DNA of 18,470 bases from the NCBI GenBank assembly GCA_000316135.1, contig JH993858.1, positions 23,177 to 41,646 of the forward strand, written 5' to 3'. The stretch is from Trachipleistophora hominis (lineage: Eukaryota; Microsporidia; Pleistophoridae). Shown piece after piece: positions 14,824 to 18,470 of this stretch. The stretch's first letter is position 1, and the number at the start of each line of letters is the position of its first letter. Under the pieces are notes generated by a model. That model made no database searches. It was not told the origin of the DNA and worked only from the letters and a program-made list of their open reading frames with translations. Position numbers and translations under genes: made by a program.

Positions 14824-15435
14824 AACATGATAATGAGTGAGAATGGCAATAAACACGTTTTGGTAAGATTAGTGTGAAAAGTGAAAGGTAACCACGAAAT
14901 TAACATTTTCATTGTGAAGCGTTATACAACGGCAATAACAACCCCGCCGTTAGGAATTATTTACCTAATATTACTTTCCTAGTATTGTTATCTACGTCTT
15001 ATTCTCCCATTATTATTATCTTTATGACTCTACTAGCCCTATTTTATCAATCCATCCTACTTAATAACAATTTATTAAACCAATCGTTCGTATTAACCCT
15101 TTAACCCTAACCTTCCTCTAATTTATATCAACCAAACTCTTTCTCTATATAAACCTAGTCATTTCATCATAATACACCAACAATCCTTTTTCGTAGGACA
15201 TAACCCTCGTCAGAACAACAAATCCTCCTCCCCTCTAAATTAAACACCCATTCAAATTTATTCAAATTTAATAATAAATTTACAATCGTAGCTGTGAGAA
15301 GAGTCTTACGATGCATCAAGACATGCTTTGCTATAAAAACGTTTTAATAATCATTAAACGACGTTCTTACTGTGACAGTAACTCAAAGAACTGTTGCTCT
15401 ACGATTACTAAACAAGTGACTACTCGCCGTGTTGC
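14824..15435. other. Spacer between convergent genes, strongly G-depleted
   Basis: This spacer separates the 3' ends of VPS33 (+) and the SEC9-like gene (-). No gene was seen. In 15001-15240 the top strand has about 69 C but only about 10 G, against near parity in most other spacers. It includes a CCCTAA-like stretch (15093-15112), a tandem ATTCAAATTT (about 15249-15268) and TGAGAAGAGTCTTACGATG (15295-15313), a motif resembling 3725-3735 and 3839-3855. A long frame at 15311-15964 mostly overlaps SEC9 in antisense and is rejected. Confidence 0.6.
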
Positions 15436-16086
15436 TCAGAGTTTCTTGAGTTCTTCCGTCACGTTCTCCATCTCTTTTTCGCTTTTCTGTGTTCTCTTGC
15501 CAATGCTTTTTATATTCTGTGTTTGCCGTGCCATCTCTTCGTGTTGCTGCTGCGCCTCGCCCTTTACATTCTTGAGCGTGCGGTATATCTGCTCAAGTTC
15601 TTTATCGGTCTTTTGTTGGCCGGGTATTAAATTCTTGTCTGTTACGATTTCGCTCTCGTCTTGTGGCTTAGGCGCAGCTTGCCGTTCTTTCTTGTGGGTA
15701 TGCACTGCGTGTCCGGGCTGTTTCTTGCTCTTAAAGATCTTCTTGATCCTTCCTACGAACGGCAGTTTAAAATTGAACATTTTGCCTTCTTCCTTTATCT
15801 TGCGCGTGAGATGCTTTCCCTCCTCCACATCCTGCTCAATGCTTCGTGCACTCATCTCGGCCCTTTCTAACTTTTCGCCTTGGCTCTGCAGCTCCTTGGT
15901 CGTTTTCTTCTGGGTGGCATATCCTGCCTCCAGCTTCTTACGTGCACCGTGTGCCATCTCGTAGTTCTGTTCTTCAATTTGCTTTGCACGTGCTTCTACC
16001 TCCTCATCAACCGCAGAGCGTTTTTCTTTCTTCTTGTGCTTTTGCAAGAATTTCTGGTAGTTCTGCGCTGAGTAAAGGTCCTTCAT
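15436..16086 (-). CDS. SEC9: SNAP-25/Sec9-like Qbc-SNARE
   Basis: This is a t-SNARE of the SNAP-25/Sec9 type, contributing two helices to the four-helix bundle that fuses secretory vesicles with the plasma membrane. The 216-residue protein has two SNARE motifs. The Qb motif (about 40-100) contains LQSQGEKLERAEMSARSIEQ, with Gln69 as the ionic-layer residue. The Qc motif (about 158-214) contains ELEQIYRTLKNVKGEA and ARQTQNIKSI, with Gln188 as the ionic-layer residue. The linker is basic (NFKLPFVGRIKKIFKSKK, 105-122) and may bind acidic lipids. There is no transmembrane anchor and no cysteine palmitoylation cluster, as in Sec9. The length is near SNAP-25 (206) and much below yeast Sec9, which carries a long N-terminal extension. 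The start is supported by a CCC block 6-8 bases upstream. Confidence 0.87.
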   Translation of the reverse strand: MKDLYSAQNYQKFLQKHKKKEKRSAVDEEVEARAKQIEEQNYEMAHGARKKLEAGYATQKKTTKELQSQGEKLERAEMSARSIEQDVEEGKHLTRKIKEEGKMFNFKLPFVGRIKKIFKSKKQPGHAVHTHKKERQAAPKPQDESEIVTDKNLIPGQQKTDKELEQIYRTLKNVKGEAQQQHEEMARQTQNIKSIGKRTQKSEKEMENVTEELKKL

Positions 16087-16091
16087 TTGAT

Positions 16092-16094
16092 GGG
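16092..16094 (-). promoter_or_regulatory. CCC-type start signal of the SEC9-like gene
   Basis: The coding strand reads AACCCATCAAATG, with CCC 6-8 bases before the start codon, like the signals before RPT3, the Mis12-like gene and the WD40 gene. Confidence 0.6.
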
Positions 16095-16260
16095 TTTATC
16101 CAACAATTTGTTTTAAAAAGGAGGATGCCGAATTTAACGAATAAAAGAACGGTGTACGTAAAAATACCTCGCCCTTTAATATAAAAGTTCGTTTAATTAT
16201 CATTTTATACTTCCCGCTCACCTAATCATTTTAATATTTGAATGTTAATTCGCCTTAGAG

Positions 16261-16380
16261 AAACAGCAGCCTGATAGGGCACCAACGGTGCGGTGCAAAA
16301 GAACATCACGCTACAAGAACGCATTTCTCGCTGTTTTTGTGCAGTGAGGGTGTTCGTATGGTTCTTGCTATCCACGATTT
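16261..16380. other. GC-rich, foldable patch; possible structured RNA or regulatory region
   Basis: About 58 of 120 bases are G or C here, while surrounding spacers are near 30%. GCACC (16279-16283) pairs with GGTGC (16287-16291) over a three-base loop, or alternatively with the next GGTGC (16292-16296). AAACAGC (16261-16267) can pair with GCTGTTT (16330-16336), enclosing it. I looked for tRNA, U6, U2 and U5 core motifs and did not find them. It could equally be the promoter region of the SEC9-like gene. Confidence 0.3.
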
Positions 16381-16677
16381 TTTATCGTTGTAATGAGTGC
16401 AAAAGTAATCTGAGCACTAATTTAAAATAATTTGCCCAATTAATTCTCCGTGCTGAAATGAAACATCCAGTTTCCAATTATTTGTTCGTGTACTAACAAC
16501 GATCCGAGTTTCAAATAATTCGCAACTCTTCTCAACCCACAGAAATAAAAGATTTGATCTCTGAGAATGTTCTAAAAACAACAATTTCAAATGATTCAGT
16601 GTTGTGTAATAAAGATAAACTTCATTTTTAACATCGAGCAGTGCGAGCGCCGTGTTTCGAACAATACAAGGACGGCA

Positions 16678-17535
16678 TCAAACATTCTTAAAATCTCTAC
16701 GGTACAAGTAATGCATGCTCTCACCGTAAGCAACAATCATTTGCTCATCATTATCAACACAAACACCGTTCAATGTTTCTTTTAGCACGGCGAGCACGCT
16801 CTTATTCGTTTTTTCTACGGTTTCATTCACAAATTTATCGCCGAGTATTATTTTGTTGCTCATAGTAAAGTAAAAACGGTCATTAACGGGCTGAACGCCC
16901 GTAAAATGTGCGTTCTCAGATTTTATCTCCGTGTACTTCCACGGCTCATCCATACACACATCAACGATGCGCTCTGCGCTCAGCACGGCAAAGCCATTCC
17001 TGGTACGTTTAATTTCACGTATTTCGTTTTGATTCACGCACAGTGCACTGCAATTCTTTCTTTCATCTACGATGTATAGCGAATGGCTGCCTATCACAAC
17101 GATTGTGCCGATCATTGTGATGGCGTTCACCACTCTGCCAATATTATACGTGTTGATAATTGTGCTACTCCTCAGATCATATATGATGGCACTGCTCCTA
17201 TCGCCTACACCAATGATGTTGTCGGCGATGTGCACGCAGCGAATGCTGCTGTAACTGCCGTACAGGCTGCGGAATATGCGCATCGTTACTAGATCGTGGC
17301 AAAGTACACGTCTATCATCACTAACACTCACCAAAAGGGGATTTACGTCGGAGAATGCAACAGCGTTGACCGCAAGCTTGTGCGTGCGTATCGTTTTTAG
17401 CAGCACGTCTTTTTTAAGCACCTTTACGGTCGTGTCTGTGCTGCATGTTGCTATAAGCCCGTCTCTACTGCTCATAACTGCATCATTTATCCAACCGTCG
17501 TGTATTTTGAGCTTTTTCTTGTACGAGAATTTCAT
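16678..17535 (-). CDS. PRP46: WD40-repeat protein, probably spliceosomal PRP46/PLRG1
   Basis: This WD40 beta-propeller protein has 285 residues. The first blades are clear: HDGWINDAVMSSRDGLIATCSTDTTVKVL (12-40), HKLAVNAVAFSDVNPLLVSVSDDRRVLCHDL (52-82) and SSIRCVHIADNIIGVGDRSSAIIYDLR (96-122). The later blades are heavily decayed and have lost most GH and WD dipeptides. The second blade with the following IFRSLYGSYSSIRCV parallels Prp46/PLRG1, where a NTC spliceosome WD40 subunit has SxxHPYLFSxSxDxxVKCWDLExNxxIRxYxGHxSGV. The long N-terminal extension of Prp46 is missing. The open frame reaches 43 codons further upstream (17664), but that part has no repeat character, and CCCC directly precedes the ATG at 17535, so I chose the inner start. 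Another WD40 family cannot be excluded. Confidence 0.6.
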   Translation of the reverse strand: MKFSYKKKLKIHDGWINDAVMSSRDGLIATCSTDTTVKVLKKDVLLKTIRTHKLAVNAVAFSDVNPLLVSVSDDRRVLCHDLVTMRIFRSLYGSYSSIRCVHIADNIIGVGDRSSAIIYDLRSSTIINTYNIGRVVNAITMIGTIVVIGSHSLYIVDERKNCSALCVNQNEIREIKRTRNGFAVLSAERIVDVCMDEPWKYTEIKSENAHFTGVQPVNDRFYFTMSNKIILGDKFVNETVEKTNKSVLAVLKETLNGVCVDNDEQMIVAYGESMHYLYRRDFKNV

Positions 17536-17539
17536 GGGG
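17536..17539 (-). promoter_or_regulatory. CCC-type start signal deciding the WD40 start
   Basis: The coding strand reads CACCGCCCCATG: CCCC abuts the ATG at 17535. Using the upstream in-frame ATG (17664) would bury the signal in coding sequence and add a 43-residue segment unlike WD40 proteins. Confidence 0.65.
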
Positions 17540-18048
17540 CGGTGTGCGATAGAACACAAAATGTTGGCACAGCATACCAAAGATGTGCACCATACAGGGC
17601 CAGAAATGCTTGTGAATACATTATGATAGAACAAGAAACAATAACGATGTAAATTCTTCAACAACTAGTAGAAAATTACAAGCTGTAAAATCGTCAAAAT
17701 ATATTCCTTGTAATAATGATAAGTAATACCTTCTTCATCTAGCCATAAAAAACAGTTCTTTAAACAATACCGATGAATTAATTTGGAAAATTAGCTATAA
17801 CATTCCGTTTTCTAAACTAAAAGTTAAATTACTGTAGGAAGAAAAGTTTTATTCTCGATTAAATATTACATTGGTCGCTTCTACCTGATTCTCATCTCTC
17901 AATAGAAGGTATAAATTAATCATCGATTAGCAATAACCACAAAGATATCGATTGATACTGATTGATGTGTAAGTTTTGAAACTCAAAAGTTAAATAACAA
18001 CGTACAACTTTTTACTCGTTGCAAAATTGCTAAACAGTGTTTTTTCTT

Positions 18049-18090
18049 GAATTGATCAATCAGTTTGCGAGTTGTCTTTTTATCAGTATA
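18049..18090 (+). repeat. Dispersed repeat R2, copy B
   Basis: This 42-bp segment (GAATTGATCAATCAGTTTGC onward) aligns without gaps to 3657-3698, 14.4 kb away, in the same orientation. Ten positions differ and every one is a transition. Upstream flanks share two further blocks in the same order. Confidence 0.7.
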
Positions 18091-18470
18091 GATCATATTT
18101 GAAGTAAATATTTTAGGTTACTTCTGTGTGTATCGAAGTGAATAATACTAGAGATGTTCTTTTGTTTGTGCTTTGACCCTGCATGGGGGTTGTTAAATTA
18201 ATATCTATATTATACTAAGTATCTGAATAGTGATATTGAGGTCGTATCACTGTAATAATACCAACAAAAGGATAACTTTCGGGCTGATTAGTGTGTTAGA
18301 CGAAATTAAAACGTGTTAATAAATTTTCAGTAATAAATAAGAAATTACATATTGTTATTCTATTAAAAAACGAAGAATGCTAAAACAACTGACCTAAAAT
18401 AAATTTAAAAACTAAGAGGAAGAACAAACCGTGTCAAATGCATATCAATTTTAAAATCCATTTATTAAAT

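Larger units (their letters stand above)
16087..16677. other. Spacer with a GC-rich patch
   Basis: This spacer lies downstream of the WD40 gene and upstream of the SEC9-like gene, both on the minus strand. No protein gene was seen; a 64-codon frame at 16591-16785 is AT-rich and overlaps the WD40 3' end. The patch 16261-16380 stands out with about 48% GC and inverted repeats (own entry). Confidence 0.6.
17536..18470. other. AT-rich spacer at the window end
   Basis: This stretch lies upstream of the WD40 gene. No gene was seen up to the window edge. It contains an R2 repeat copy (18049-18090) with extended weak similarity upstream (CAAAAGTTAAATAAC near 17984, TTGCTAAA near 18027). Confidence 0.6.

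Noticed and set aside
15093..15112. CCCTAA-like interstitial telomere sequence
   Set aside because: Only two or three irregular units are present, within a generally C-rich strand, flanked by ordinary genes on both sides.
15311..15964. 217-codon plus-strand frame with Ser/Cys/Phe-rich product
   Set aside because: It is the antisense of the SEC9-like gene. Its hydrophobic look comes from reading coiled-coil Lys/Glu codons backwards.
17536..17664. Upstream in-frame start for the WD40 gene
   Set aside because: The extra 43 residues show no WD40 character, and CCCC directly precedes the inner ATG.
1..18470. tRNA, rRNA, CRISPR array or transposase genes
   Set aside because: I searched by eye for TTCGAATC-type B boxes on both strands, spaced direct repeats, and transposase or reverse-transcriptase motifs in the open frames, and found none convincing. 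An automated scan would be more sensitive for tRNAs.

Overview
The window looks like nuclear DNA of a microsporidian, an intracellular fungal-related parasite. Eight genes encode eukaryotic proteins: an ARF GTPase, a proteasome ATPase, a kinetochore-like protein, an SM protein, a SNAP-25-type SNARE, a TAPT1-type membrane protein, a WD40 protein and a secreted repeat protein. All are intronless as read, and several are strikingly shorter than relatives in other eukaryotes. Six of the eight carry a CCC or GGG block just before the start codon, a signal known from microsporidian genes. Coding fills about 44% of the window (roughly one gene per 2.3 kb). That is sparse for the phylum and closer to lineages with roomy AT-rich spacers such as Trachipleistophora or Vavraia. 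The genus is an inference from density only.

Layout: 1-1139 repeat-bearing spacer; 1140-1736 ARF (-); 1737-4108 long spacer with tandem and dispersed repeats; 4109-5299 proteasome ATPase RPT3 (-); 5300-7406 spacer with one intron-like element; 7407-9434 secreted Val/Thr/Pro-repeat and Tyr-rich protein (+); 9435-9932 spacer; 9933-10583 Mis12/Mtw1-like kinetochore protein (-, start corrected); 10584-11151 spacer with a tandem repeat; 11152-12345 TAPT1/Emp65-family membrane protein (+); 12346-13860 spacer; 13861-14823 miniature VPS33 (+); 14824-15435 G-depleted spacer; 15436-16086 SEC9/SNAP-25-like SNARE (-); 16087-16677 spacer with a GC-rich patch; 16678-17535 WD40 protein resembling PRP46/PLRG1 (-, start corrected); 17536-18470 spacer with a dispersed repeat.

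Functionally, four genes concern membranes: ARF (coat recruitment), TAPT1 (ER membrane), VPS33 (tethering and SNARE chaperoning) and SEC9 (plasma-membrane fusion). The others cover protein turnover, chromosome segregation, probably splicing, and the spore or host interface. Each gene appears to have its own start signal, and there is no operon-like arrangement.

The least explained content is in the spacers. Several short dispersed and tandem repeats occur in diverged copies, and the well-aligned copy pairs differ almost only by transitions. A 240-bp stretch between the convergent VPS33 and SEC9 genes is nearly free of G on the top strand. Family assignments rest on motif reading without database searches.
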